Shown here one piece after another: positions 25,701 to 40,700 of a stretch of DNA of 64,000 bases. The stretch is from assembly GCA_022818135.1 (NCBI GenBank), contig JAFMSR010000015.1:18359132-18423131 (forward strand), written 5' to 3'. The notes under the pieces are model-generated. The model was not told where the DNA came from. It did not search any database and saw nothing but the letters and a program-made list of their open reading frames with translations. Numbering within the stretch: the stretch's first letter is position 1; every line of letters starts with the position of its first letter. Source of the DNA: Saxidomus purpurata. Its lineage: Eukaryota > Mollusca > Bivalvia > Venerida > Veneridae. Made by a program: the position numbers and the translations under genes.

Positions 25701-28700
25701 CAAAAGCCTTAAAACGCTAAATAATCTCATGAAACAAGAAATTTCAACATAGTACACAGCAGGACTTACTGATGAGTTACTGGATGTACTCAGTCTGGTT
25801 TCTGGGTTACGTCTAGGCGGAGGTGGCGCTTGTTTCTTGTGTTCATAGTGCCTCTGAAACAGAAAAAACAACTATTTTTTACCACAAAGAACCTGTCTCA
25901 CCCATACCTGAAGGTACCTAGAGCTGAAAGATCTCAGCATTCAATCAAACATTTTCACTAAAGGTAACTTATTACCCATGAAACACTGCTTGGATAGTGA
26001 ACAATTCTGTAATAAGTCCAAGGGACATAACTCTGCCAAACCTGTATTGAGGTACAGCAAAAGTTTCTGTAAGAAGACCACCCTTCAGACTGGCAAAGAG
26101 TGGTCTTAATATTGAAATGGTCTTTTTATTGAGACCTTTGTCATAAATGGGTACTATAAATGTTTGGTCTTAATATCGAGGGCAGTCTTATATCAGGTGG
26201 TTTTAGTAGCAGAACTTAACTGTATCAAAAAACAGATAGGATCGCAACAGGGTAAGCATGTGTACCAATTCGTCTACTGCACTAACTTCTATAACACTGT
26301 TGAGGAAAATAGAGCCCTAATTCACAGACTAGTTCCTGGAATATTTGCAAGACTGGGCAATTGACATACTAGTCAACAGTCCCATTATTACAGTATTTAC
26401 ATGACTCAAACAGTTCCAACTTATGAATACCAAAAAATAATGAATCTAGGGTCATTGCTTAAAACTTCCCAGTGAAATTTCAGTCATATTTCCCCTTCTG
26501 TCCCCAAATCATGAAATAATGCTAAATCTTTTCCTTCCTTTCAGCTGTAAGCACGCTCTGGTGACTAGCAGTTATGTAAAAACAGTTATAATCAAATGTA
26601 AAGAGACTGAAATCCAATGTCAGAGACTGAAATCCAATCTAATCCATGTAAGAGACTGAAATCCAATGTAAGACCTAAATCTAATGTAAGAGACTGAAAT
26701 CCAATGTCAGAGACTGAAATCAAAATTTAATCCCATGTACGGGGCTGAAATCCAATGTAAGAGACTGAAATGCAATGTAAGACAGTAATCCAATGTACAA
26801 GACTATAATCCAATGTAAGAGACTGAAATCCAATGTAAGTTCACTTAATTGGCCCTATGCCACGGAATAGTAAGGCATAAACATACAGCCCAAAGTACAA
26901 ATGTAATTATATCCCTTGACGAGAGAGGTTTCCCTGCCACTGTTTTTCTATATTCATTGTCATTTGCATAATAAAGTAGATCCTTACAGATATTTATACT
27001 GTTAACAATAAACATGCCCTATCTCAATCTGTATTCTAATATTTCAGACTGGAACCCTCAGTTAGATCTATGCAAATTTTCCTGAAATTCTCTTGTTCCA
27101 GTCTATAACTATTACCCCTTTTCTATATGTAGTAGAGGTATAATACGGCACTTGTGCTTTCTTGCCATTGAGCTAGCTTTTATTGCGACGTGGTAGAGTG
27201 TCCGCTTAGGGTACTGGAGGACCGGAGTTCAAATCCAGCTCAGGGCGATGTACTTTTCACGGTTACATTTGGCGCCCAACATAAATGTTAAATTAAATCC
27301 ACGTGTTTAGAAGTGATATCACCCTTAGAACGTCCCACAGAAATTCATACTCCACGAATTCGAGGACGAATTCTGGTAAGGGGGGGAAGTATGTAGTAGA
27401 GGTATAATACAGCACTTGTACTTCCTTGCCATTGAGCTAGCTTTTATGGCAATGTGGTAGAGTGTCTGCTTAGGGTACTGGAGGATCCGAGTTCGAATCC
27501 AGCTCGGGGCGATGTACTTTTCACGGTTACATATAAAACTTATCATATGAAACATGTAATGGTGACTGCATTATAAGACTCTAGAACTCCTATAATATCA
27601 AATCATCTCGCCAAATATGGAAAAAAAAAGATCGCAGATTCAAAGGAGGAAAAAGGCAAAGGCACAAACTGATTTTCAAGGTCAGCACAGGCTGTGAAAG
27701 AAACCAGGTGGTTCTAAAACAAAATAACTGAAGCGAATTGTGAATACAATTTGAATGAATGTTTTTATTTATAAAATTTTATGTCTATTGTTTATTTTAA
27801 ATTAATGATTATATCTAATTTATTGATTTGGGTCAGTACAGGCTGTGATTAAAAACAGGGTGGGTTTCACGCAACACAGTTCAAATTATACAAGTTTTTT
27901 TTTTAATAAAAAAAGAAATATTTATTTAATCTTTATCACTTATAATGGAACGATTCTTTCAAATTTATTGAATTTATGATGATTTACCTGTTCCTCTATA
28001 CTTGCATACATCCCCTGGGAGTACATCTCCTTTGGGGTGGGTGGGGGACGTGAGGATTCGAAATGCATTCCATGTGTAGGGGTCTGGGGCAATTGTCGCT
28101 GTAAATGTCCATTCATGTCGTCTGTTTCACCAGTATTAGCTCCTGTTAAATATAAAACACCAGGATACTTATGTTATAGGAGTTTAAAGCCCGTTCTAAC
28201 CGTATTTTTGTCATTTAAATAGGCGGGCAGTAACTTAAGCCATCGTTCCTGGTAAGAACCAGTACTAGACTCCTATCCTCTGTAAGAAACTGCCAACTTT
28301 CTCAAATAAAGAGACATGGTCGGTAGCAGGGCTGGAACCCATGACCCTCAATCTATGAGAGGTTACAGTGATTGCAAGTCAACGACTCTAACCACATGAC
28401 CACGTAGGCTGACATACCTTTTAGTATAACGCCTTATCATTAAAAGAGGAAATACAATAAATATATAATAACATGACAGTAACACAGCAGAGGGTGATAT
28501 GTGTGTACAGAAAGAGTAGCATAAAAAGAGAGAATACACAAAGAATCAAAGTTTTATTTCCAAAGATGTTCAAGGTATTTCTCCAATTATCAGACTCTTT
28601 ATCAGATGTGGTGTTACTGTTAAATCATCATGAACATACAAAATTTCAAAAATGTTCCAAACCAACATTTCATCACAACTATCAAATATCAATTATTTTT

Positions 28701-31700
28701 GATGAGTAATGAATAATGCATCAGAACTCATAATTAATAATCTATAATTAAATCATGCCAGCTAAGACTGTATCTTTAAGCCTATTATATTTCTATAAGT
28801 ACATACACATTAAAGGCTATAACATTAGTGGAAATTACATTAAATTGCATCGGACTGACCTAGAATTTCCATTTGATGTGCCTGCATTATTAATGCAGAA
28901 GAGAAAAAAATTCCTCTCCTTGCTTACTTAGTCACATATTTATAGCTTTCTACAAAAAAAGAGCTTTCTACATCCATATATTTAATGCATTTAGAATATT
29001 TTTCCTATTAAGTTACAGAAAACTTCGCTTATAAGGAAGCAATATGTCTTAAGAAACGAATATTTTTCGAATTACATTGTATGTCCTGAAACATATTCTC
29101 CCAAGGCTGCAATAATTTATGTGTCTTGAAATGTGACAAATATACCACAGTTAAAGTAAATTTTTAAGACTCTAACAACAGCAGATTAACTTGCTTTCAT
29201 AAACAACAGAAATCACCAAATAATAATGAACACTTTCTTAAGGGCAGCACAGTGGTCGAATTAACACTCTGGATTACCAATCTGGAGGTCCCAGTTTGAA
29301 TCCCGGCCAGGGCAAACCCAGAGGTAGTCTGGCAGACTTTACATCTGAGGTGCTCCTGGCACTTTAACAGTACGTACAGCATTACATTTTAAAGACATAG
29401 TTTCCACCTATTGTTTTGAGGAGAATCAAAGTTATATTAACCAACACTTTTTGCTAACAGAATAGGCACACATGCAATGTCACATGAGAAAAAAATGCCT
29501 CATTGAATTTGACACACAACAAAAATCATGATCTACTTCTCTTCTGATGCTTAGTTTGACTAATGTACATGTATCACTGCATTTTACACTAGTGTTAAAT
29601 GTGTTCCGTGATGCAAAATACAGCAGAAAGTCTGTATGAATTATATAAATTAAAATTAAGTGATCCAAAATAACAGAAGGGTGAAAAACAAAAACAGAAG
29701 TTAAACACAGAACTTCAGACCTTCAGGGTTATTTATATCCAGTGTCGTTTACTGTAAACAGTATTTACAACTTCCATTTAACCTTTCCATGAAATATATG
29801 ACATATTTTCCTCATCATACAAAATCTATATCAGCATCCATTTAATGACACTTTCAAACTATTTTCTAGATCTCCTATTGTGTGATCCTTTTCAGATGCT
29901 CTCATTCTGTATTTTATTCACCTTATGATTTAGCATAGACACACAAAACATCCTATGCATGTTTTATTAATATAATGCATCTCTATTCAAAATTTTCACA
30001 AAGTTTAATAATAATATGAAACATATTTAAAAGTATAATATATCATTAGAAAATATGACATCAAAATTCTTTCCACCATACCACAAAGGAAATTGTAGTA
30101 ATTCTTTATATTCACGAGCAGTTTATTTTGCGATTTTCCAATGTTTCTATTTATATACATATTGCCGTTTTTTTTTTTTAATTTGTGTGCGACCACTATT
30201 TTACATAATACTCATTGTTTCATTCTTTGCTCTTTTTTTTTTTGCTAGTTTAATAAATTTGCCAAGAGCTTTATTTCACGAAATTAGCAAAAATAAAAAT
30301 CTCGCGAAAAATAAACGACTTATACAGTAATATAGTAAACAGAACAATGACTGTAATCTGTTTCAATAAATTTATGCTCACAGAACAGATATTACATTTT
30401 CATGAACAAGCTTCCGGGCAATTTTACTTCGTCTTACATCTGGGGTATGACTCCAGCAATTATTGTTTATGATGATAATTGTCAGCAATGCATGTTGCAA
30501 TATAACTGATTTATTCGATTTTGTATGACTGCATGATTAATAGGAATTTGTTTTTACCTTTCGTTCCATCTTTCAATCTCTATTAATCACTCTTGAAACT
30601 CTTTTCCTGATGGAACCAGTCACTAATATTACAGACTGAGTCACTTATACCATTTCTGAGCTAGGGACACAACCAGGAGATAAACCCAAGTCCTCTGGGT
30701 TTCAAACCAGACGGATTAAACCACTACAGCACAGAGTTCAACTGTATGATTTTAACATTATCCCCATTCCTAGCAGGAGTTGCCCATTTTTCAATATGGA
30801 CAAAAACCATTATCATTCTCTTCAAAGTGGTTCGCAGTGAAATCTGACTCAGACTGAGTAGGACACAGTGTAGACTTTGATCAGAATGCATTGTTAACGT
30901 AGACTAATCACAGTCTACACAGATCGTAAAGGCAGAATCATTTACTTTCCGCAGAGTACGACTTAAAAAGTATTATAACACTAGAGCTATCACTAAATGT
31001 GATTAATACCCCCAAAAGGATTGCTTTATAAACTGAAGAAGTTCGTAGTAACATAATACCTTGCAAACAAACTAAAAAGAGATATTGTTCTTAGCAGTTC
31101 CTCTCATTGTGCTTGACCATTGTATGAAGTTGTATTGAATTCCAACTTGTAGTTTTCGAAAAATGCTCCAGACAGGGAAAAGTAACAAAGGGCAATAACA
31201 CTGTAATTAGTCAAGATGGAGTTATGGTTCCTGTGCACTGCACTCCCTCTCACTGTGCTTGACCATTGTATAAAGTTGTTTGAATTCCAACCAGAAGTTT
31301 TCAAGTTATGCTCGGACAAGGAAAAGTAACAAAGGGTAATAACTCTGTAATGAGTCAAGATGGAGTTATAGTTCCTGTGCACTGCACTTCCTCTAAATGT
31401 ACTTGACCATTGTATGAGGTTGTACTGAATTCCAACTAGTAGTTTTCAAGTTATGCTCCGGACAAGGAAAAGTAACAAAGGGCATAACTCAGTGAATACT
31501 CAAGATAGAGTTATAGTTATTGTACACTGCACTTCCTCTGAGTGTGCTTGATCATTGTATGAAGTTGTATTGAATTCCAACTAGTAGTTTTCAAGTTATG
31601 CTCCGGACAAGGAAAAGTAACAAAGGGCAATAACTCTGTAATTAGTCAAGATGGAGTTATAGTTCTTGTGCACTGCACTTCCTCTCAATGTGCTTGACCA

Positions 31701-34700
31701 TTGTATGAAGTTGTATTGAATTCCAACCAGTAGTTTTCAAGTTATGCTCCGGACAAGGAAAAGTAACAAAGGGCAATAACTCAGTAAATACTCAAGATAG
31801 AGTTATAGTTCTTGTACACTGCACTTCCTCTGAGTGTGCTTGATCATTGTATGAAGTTGTATTGAATTCCAACTAGTAGTTTTCAAGTTATGCTCCGGAC
31901 AAGGAAAAGTAACAAAGGGCAATAACTCTGTAATTAGTCAAGATGGAGTTATGGTTCTTGTGCACTGCACTTCCTCTCAATGTGCTTGACCATTGTATGA
32001 AGTTGTATTGAATTCCAACCAGTAGTTTTCAAGTTATGCTCCGGACAAGGAAAAGTAACAAAGGGCAATAACTCTGTAATTAGTGAAAATGGAGTTATAG
32101 TTCTTGTGCACTGCACTTCATCTCAATGTGCTTGACCATTGTATGAAGTTGTATTGAATTCCAACTAGTAGTTTTCAAGTTATGCTCGGACAAGGAAAAT
32201 GCAACGACCGCCCGACCGACCGACCGACCGACCGACCGACCGACCGACCGACCGACCAACCGACCGACCGACCGACCAACCACCGGGTGACTCCTATATA
32301 CCCCCCTAAACTTCGTTTTGGGGGTATAACAAGGAAAGTTTATCTTCTGCGTAGCCGAATGTTAAACTATGACTCAATGTTATGACAGAACAGTCAGGAA
32401 GAGGCCACTTAAATGGGATGCTTGTATCTTTATGTTTATGTTCCGCTTGCATTGTTTTTGTCACTTAAGTCCCTTTTTCTGACTACTAAATAGGTCACAG
32501 TGAATAAAGCATTTTCGCTTCATAAAGTTAAAAAATCTTGACACTCAATCTGTCCACTTCATTGGTAACGATGATTGCACTGATGCCCTATGCCGAGTTT
32601 CTAAGCAGAAATGCACTATGTATGGGGTCTGAACTTGAGATAGATGTTAAATCTGTACTCATAAAATGAAGATAAGATAATGTAAGACTTTTTTGCACCC
32701 CCCCCACCCCCCCACCCTTAAGTCTATAATTCACACTTAAATTTAACAGCGTTTGATTAAATTATGCATATTATTTTAATTTGATAAATCTCTTTTTCAA
32801 TAAACATTGCTGCTCTAAAAGTGGAATATAGGGCCTCAGCATTAGGGCACATTTACTCTTTTCCCCATTTTAAATAGATTAACTATTTACATTTATAGGC
32901 ACTATTTTCACCATTTTTGTAAAAAGTTTCAAAATCACTTTTCACTGTTTTTTTAATCATTCAGAGTTCAGTCTGCAACACCTACTGTACAATTAACAAT
33001 TCCACATCACTCACTGGGGGGTTTTCAATATAATAAACAAACAGTCTTCATCAAACATCATCTCCAACATGATGAATGTAGTTATAAGATTAATTGAATG
33101 TATCATTTTTTTTCCTTACTTCAACATCTGTTTTATAATGAGCAATTCGTTGCAAGCACAGCAGTTGGATAGCCACATCAAGCTGTCGGGAGTTAACAAT
33201 GGCGTACCTGTGAGGCACAGCTGCTTTCACAGATATCCATGAAAAAAAAAAACATTTAAAAAAACTACCAATGCATGAAAAACAATGTATAATATCCTTG
33301 AGATTTTCACAATGATTCTGGTGTGTTAGAAATGAATCTCAAGGACTAAATGGATGTTGGGAATGCAAAAAACACAGAGGCTTTTATTTTGACAGCAGTC
33401 TTGTCTGCAACTTACAAATGAAAGGTAATTAAATTACTAGACAGGCATTCAGTCTTTACATTAACTACTATTTTGTGATTATCTGCCCACCAATTTCTTA
33501 CAAATTCCCTCCCTTTGCTGCAAAAAAATGCAAGACGATCAAGTCCTGTTTGAACAAAAGGAGCTGAAAGTATTTCTGTTCAGAGATTTAATAAACAATG
33601 GTATCATCTGGCCGTGTGACATATGGCTAGGAAATTATAATCAGCTAAGGCAGTTTCAATACTTGGGTTTTTTGGCCCGGCCAGCTCCATCCTAGACTGG
33701 CATCAGTCCGTTAGAGTCATAACCTCCTGTCTTTTCTGGGCATTTTATAATAACATCTTCACAAATTCTCCTTCCCTTGACTCTAACATGAGCTTTGACT
33801 GAGACAAACTTTTGATAGAGATACTTTCTATAAAGACAAAAGACTTGGAAGAGAAAAAATTTAAGACCTCTCAAATTCTCAACAGATTTTTATAACTTGC
33901 TCATCTGACATTATACTACAAAAGAAACTCATATATCTTACTTTTTTTTCAAGGTCATACTGTCTCAGCAGCTTCAAGTAGAAAAGTTTTTAAATTACTT
34001 GCAAAAAATCTGCATGTCTATGCAACAACTAAAGCAGGAAATACAGTCAACTAAACACTTAAAGTGTTACATGACTGTAAAATTGCTGAAATATTGTTAA
34101 AAACCACATGAAAGAATCACTTGCAAATGACACATTTCTTTCGTTAATAATTGCAAATAACCATTCCTTACACAAATTGAAGCTGTAGACAGCGGTTAGT
34201 TCATGGAAGTATCCTTGGAGAGCTTTGATTTGTAATGATCTTTAATTTTAACGGTCTGAAGTTCAACATGAGCTAGTGTCGTCATGTGAATACTGTCCCT
34301 ACATTTCAAAGATTTGTCAGATATATGTTCATACCATAACCACACCAGGAACATTTCTGTTAAAGCCTATAGTCAACTAGCATGTTTCACAAGAGGTATG
34401 TTCTTTAAAACAAAAATTTTGGAGGCAGAACAATATATAGATGGATGGCTGGAGAGTGACCTGTCTAAACTTCACTTATAATGAAGCTTTTTGGGTCTCA
34501 GATGAGCTAAAAATCTGGATTAGTACAACATAATTTAAACTTAGCTACTATATGTATATTGTAGCAATGGCAGGTCATCTGAAAAAAGTCCTTTTGGAGT
34601 ACTATACGGCACACCTAGGTCAATATAAGCCCCTATGTTTTTCCTGTTTTTCTATCTAAAGTAATCAAACCAAACAAGTCACATCAATTAACATGCAAAT

Positions 34701-37700
34701 TTTCAAGAAAACAGACACACAACAGTTACTGTCAATGTCACACACATTCAGAAAATATCTGTCAACAATCAAAACAATGATCTACTGTCAACCAATATTG
34801 GAGGACTCAGAATCCCCCCATCTCCCAGGAGAAATCAACCTCAAACAATGGATCCCCTAATAAACCAACATGTCTTCCCAGCATTATACACAACAATCCA
34901 GCAGTTACAATACAAGCTCTGCTGAAACATTTCAGACAATTGGTTTTCCAGTGGTATTTAATTAGCTGCAGGCACCGAGATGCCAAATGTTTGGGACGTT
35001 CCGCTAGCAGACGTTTTTTCTGGTATTTGGTTTCACTTTGTTTAGAACTAGTGCACGACATATCTCCACAATTCATGCCGTTGTTAAACTATAATGCTGA
35101 GATCGAATGTCTCTTAAATGCTGTTGGTCACATATTCGTTCTTTTTCTTCAAATAGGCCATATCATGCCAAAGAGAAATTTTTCATTCCTATGGTATAAA
35201 TTGATTACAGTGACAGATGTCTTTCAGAAAATCAAATATTGACTTTTAGTCACTTGATTTGTATGGGCAAATATCTTTGTGTTTTTCTTAAATTCTTCGT
35301 TGTTTTTTTTGGTTTTTTTTTTTAGAGGGGCAGGAAGGGGGGGTGTATGTTTGTGGGTAGGGAGAATTTGTGCTGTAGAAGCACAGTCAGTTTGTCTTAA
35401 CCATCCCTCCTGCCATAAAGGATGTAGTAAGTTTAAGTTTATTCCACTTCCTCAAGAAAATTTTAGTTACTGAAAAACTCGTTGGCAGGCTCAAACCTAA
35501 TACTTATCTGATCTATGCTCTGAAAGTACAATGCAAGTTCACAAGACCTTGGACTTATCCACCTCTCAACTTGGACAGAACAATTTACCGTTCCAAGGGG
35601 TACTTTACTTAGGGGAAAATTTACTTAGCAGTGAACAATGCAGATAATGATTAGGCTGAACGGTTATAGAGGCTGATCATGATCTACACTTGTTGCAAGG
35701 CAGAATAATTTGACACTTGCAAGCTCAGAGAGTTAAATTCCTAAAAAGCACTAATCTTTATACCCCTGAAATAACAGATGATTAACCATGGTTTAATTAA
35801 GGTAAAATCAACATAACTTACGAAAATATCCTTTTTAAACAGAATTCCAATGTAAACCATTAGAGGAATATATCTGCTATACATTCCAATAAAAATGCTG
35901 GTGCTAATGATGTCTGCATCCCTACCACTCTGACATGTGATTTTTCCTTATATAGACTATATGTGAAATTGACATCTTCCTCGCATGGTTTTTCCCCCAG
36001 CTGCAATATTCTCATAAAAATTGTAAAAAAAAATTGAAAAACAAATGTTTAAAGAATGTACTTTGCAAATGGATTTTTTTTACTTTCATGTCATATCAAT
36101 ATAAATTATACAGAAACACTTTTTAATTTTTGCATGTTTCTGTTTCTTCTACTTGAATGTTACTAAAAGCAATAGATAAACAAGAGCTGTCCCTCACAAG
36201 TGACGAATGCCCCCAAAGAGGTGCCTCACAGTCTGTGTCCCCTCCATGTGCTCAATAAATGTGCTATGTAATTTTAAAATCCTTCCATGCATGACAGGTA
36301 ACCATGCATAAGTATTCCATTACTTTAAACACTAAGTGTGACCTTGACCTTTGAGGTAGGGACTTGGGTCCTGCACCCCACACATCCCCTCCTGATGTGC
36401 TAGACATTTGTGCCAAGTTTTTTTAAAATCCTTCAAAGCATAATAAAGTTATAGTCCGGACACAAATGTATGCTATATACAGGATTCCATTACCTATAAA
36501 CTCTAAGTGTGACCTTGACCTTTGTGGTAGGGATGTGGGTCTTGCACCGCGTCGTCTTGATGTGCTAGACATTTGTGCCATACTATTTTAAAATCCTTCA
36601 AGGCATGACAAAGTTACAGTCCGGACACGAATGTGTGCATATATGCTATATAGAGGAATCCATTACCTTCAAACTCTAAGTGTGACCTTGACCTTTGAGC
36701 TAGGGACCTGGGTCTTGCACGCGACACGGCGTCTTGATGTGCTAGACATTTGTGCCAAGTTATTTTAAAATCCTTCAATGCATGACAAAGTTACAGTCCG
36801 GACACGAATGTGTGCATATATGCATATATAGAGGAATCCATTACCTTCAAACTCTAAGTATGACCTTGACCTTTGAGCTAGGGACGTGGGTCTTGCACGC
36901 GACACGTCGTCTTGATGTGCTAGACATGTGTGCCTAGTTATTTTAAAATCCTTCAATGCATGACAAAGTTAAGTCCAGGACACGAATGTGTGCATATATA
37001 GAGGATTCCATAACCTTCATACTCCAAGTGTGACCTTCACCTTTGAGGTAGGGATGTGGTCTGTCACGCACGCCCCCGCCTTGATGTGCTAGACATGTGT
37101 GCCAAGTTATTTTAAAATCCTTCAATGCATGACAAAGTTACCGTCCGAGTCCGCACGAATTTGCTAAGTGGGGCGCACGGACGGACGGACAGACGGACGG
37201 ACGGACAGACGGACAGACGGTCAGACGGACAGACGGTGCGATTTTAATATGCCACCCTTCGGGGGCATAATAAAAGGTAAATATTCCACCATGATTTATC
37301 CAAGAATAACTCATTGATTAAACTTTTGAGGCAAAAGAATATGTCATATGTGAAGCACGTATATGGGTGACCAAAAGGCACTGTGATTTATTTAAAGATA
37401 AATCGCAATTGCGTTATTTGTTATTTCAGTTGTTACATGACAATATTATGTAAATCATAAACATCCATTCAGCCTCTCGAACAATCAGACTCTTTGAATT
37501 TATCTGCACATCCTAAAAGAGTCATCATCCCACTGACTTCAAACACATATCCTGTGATTTATTGAGCATTCTATGACGGTGTATGGGGGTTTTTTTTTTG
37601 TCTATACAAGAAAACCATGGCTGTAGTTAAACCAGCACTTAACTTTTATGAGCTTGACTGTAAGGTAGGGGATTTTGCAAGATCATTGAAAACCATTTAG

Positions 37701-40700
37701 ACCACTTTAGCAAAAGCTTAGGGTCATTTTGTTAATACCTCAATACAAAGTGATAAAGAATGATGATGATGAACTGGAGAAACTATGGCAACAATACTTA
37801 ACTATTCTCTCAACAAGTCTTAAAAACAAATTAGCATTATGCCCGCATTAGCAGCTAAATACAGTGCAACTCTTTGGGACTGAACACCGTTGAGGATCAC
37901 AGAAATGTTTGTGTTGAAGAGACTGGTGTTGTTCTGGAGATAGAGGTCCATTCCATATATAGCTGACACAACAGGAAACAAAGCAGTGTGTCTTTCTTAT
38001 GGAGGATGTTGCTCTAAAAGCAGATGTCGTTTGGGGAGGTTCCACTGTATTAACTCTTACTTTTTCGGTTTATTGAGAGAAAAAAAGATGTCCTTTTTAA
38101 GCTTTTGGTGAAATTTTTCATAAAATGAAATAAATCAGGAAACGCAATGGAATTGTTTCCCCAGATTTCTTACAAAATAAATCTTTAATTGTGAAGAACA
38201 ACTTGAGCTAAAACTACCAGAACTGATAAGGAACCCCAGTTACATAATTGCTGCAATATGTCCTTGACCTTAGAAATACAGACCCGTACCTGCTTTATAT
38301 CTAATCAACTTGACAGATGGGATTTTTCCCCAGCTACTTGAGACTGAATTACAGCTCTGACTTCTGTATTTTACAGCTTAATTTTACCATTAAAATGCAA
38401 TAAATATGAATAATTATCCTCAGTTTTTTTTGGGTGGTTTTCACCCCCTGGTTGGGGGGGGTTCGGGGGGGGGGGGGGGGGGTGATATTAATTGAATTTG
38501 TTTAAAGACCCATGATCAGTGGATAGAACAATTAATGTATTCATTTAATGTGACATGCATCATCAAAGGATAGAACAATGAATTTACTATGATGATGGAA
38601 TAGTTAATTGTTGTAGGGGTATAAAGCTCATGAATTCAAACCGTATGTTTGGTCATTTTAACACGGGCAGGCAGTTTACCTAACAATCGTTGCTGGGAAA
38701 ACCAAGTAATAGACTCCAGCCTAGCTAGCTATCCTCTGTTTCAAGAAACTGCCTACTTTTTCACATAAAGAGACATGGTGGGTTACGAAGGGCTCGAACC
38801 CATGGCCCTCTCTATGAGAGGTTGCAGTGATTTCATGTCAGAGAATCTTACTACTCAACTACAGAGGTGAACTTAGAATAGTGACAGAACTGTGTTCCAT
38901 TGACTCTTAATTTAACACTGTTAAATAATTTATCTTAAGTAAAATAATTACAGAAAAATTCAGTTCCTCACAACCTCCTCTGATGCCTGGATGGGATTTT
39001 CTTTCTTTATAAACTAGTACAGAGAATGACTAAGTCTACATTTCTTGGTATTTACAAACAAGAAGCCAAGAAGGTCCAGTATCGCTCTACTCAACCGACT
39101 GGACTGTTCAGAGTAACTTTTGTGAAAATCTATTGGAAAATGTGACCAGCTCTTTATTAAGATTTGAGAAGAATTGACTGTATAGCACAGTTGGTTTTCT
39201 GACAGTGTGGCTTAATTTCTTCACAAATCATCTGCAGGTTGAAGGCAATCTTCTGAGTAAGTTTTGTGAAAATCCATTACAAAATGTGGCATGTTGTGTG
39301 TTATCAAGGTTTTAAAACAATTTGCTGTAACACAGTTCATTTTCACACAGCATGGCTAAAATTTTATACACATTATTTACAGGTTGTAGGCAACATTCTG
39401 AGCAAGTTTCAAGAAAGTCAAATGAAACTGTGGCCAAGTAGAGTGTCATCAAGGAAAAGTTTATGCACAGAAGGCAAACTACCATGACGTAAGCTCGATC
39501 TGCTTGACCCTTGTTCAGTAGATCTAAAAATCGTCTGTTTCCATTATTTCACAAAATTTATGCTACAGTCTAGCAGGATAAATCACAGTTCAAGACCGAG
39601 TGCTAAAAGTAGCATGACTTAACTGTCTCACATAAAATTCTATTCTGTTACTATAATTTTATATTAAATCATTATATATCATGCATAATTATGCTGCCAG
39701 GCACAATTGGAATGTCTAAAAGTATCAACACTCTGTTAAAATCTGCCAACTTGACATTATAACTATTCAGTTTCTGCACCACAGATTCTATTTAAACCCT
39801 TTCAGTTTCTCAGCTGTTCACTTATAAATTATGTTTTTTCTTTGCCACTTGAATGCAACTTCCTTGTCCTGGATTCATAAAGAGATAGATCATGCAGACA
39901 TTTCCCCCTATTTTTACCCTTAAATGACCTGACACAGGGGTCAATGAATGCATGGCCTAGCATCAAAATCTTGTGACACTTTTAAATGAATTGATTGTAA
40001 TCACGAAACTATACAAAATACTTAAAAACTTCCTTTGTAAACCCCATACATGTCACGATCGGCACTTAAAATTTGTTAAGGTTTTCAACTTAACAGTTTT
40101 GTTCAAATAATGGATAACCATATTTAAATACATTTTAATAATTTATATAAAGCTAGTTAGTATGGGTATTTTCTCAGAGGTACGAAACTATCAACAGAAG
40201 ATTTTGAACATCCCTAAAAAATACCCTAAAAAACTATCATCTTAAAACATGCAATTATGTGACATTAAGTGTCACAGTGCTACTTGAAAATCAATACAAT
40301 ATTCTGTTTATAGAAAGAAGAATCCCTGACTCATTGACCAATATCACGTTGATGTTTTCTCCAGAAAAATGCTCTTTTAATCCTTTATATTCAACAAGAA
40401 AATAACTCACAGTTTTTTTAACATTTTTCCCACAAGTTACATGCACTTATAAAATCCTGTTTTCAAGTATTATTGTATCTCGAAATTACTACGACACTCG
40501 GCATTTACTCTCCAATACCACACAATGGACTGTTCCGTTAGCTATTGAATCAGCCTCAGCAGTCGACGGAACATACCATTACGCTTCAGTGGGTGTTTAC
40601 AATCAAATTCACTCTACAGAAAAAGGGTCTGGTGTTATTTTATATGTTAAATGCTGGTCTTCTGAAATTTTATATAATATGGATGGATGGATGGAAAACT

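Larger units (their letters stand above)
27128..27531 (+). mobile_element. Miniature LTR retrotransposon (TRIM-like), 404 bp
   Basis: Two 140-bp direct repeats (27128-27267 and 27392-27531) both start TGTAGTAGAGG and end GGTTACA, as LTRs do (TG...CA). A 4-bp target duplication TATA flanks the element (27124-27127 and 27532-27535). The 124-bp interior starts with a primer-binding-site-like TGGCGCCCAAC (27270-27280), two bases past the left LTR. It ends with the polypurine tract AAGGGGGGGAAG (27378-27389), preceded by GAATTCGAGGACGAATTC, a context I associate with Ty3/Gypsy 3' ends. There is no gag or pol, so it depended on another element. Strand is that of PBS to PPT. Confidence 0.88.
25854..27987 (-). 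other. Intron with minisatellite and miniature LTR element
   Basis: Holds a 20-bp minisatellite (26585-26840) and a miniature LTR retrotransposon (27128-27531). The remainder is unassigned. Confidence 0.6.

Noticed and set aside
32182..32385. Frame encoding DRPT repeats
   Set aside because: Translation of the CCGA microsatellite near the right end of a pearl-like element.
33205..33245. GTACGC donor preceded by a short open stretch (minus strand)
   Set aside because: A 16-bp exon would shift the frame between exon 12 and exon 13, and the acceptor is weak.
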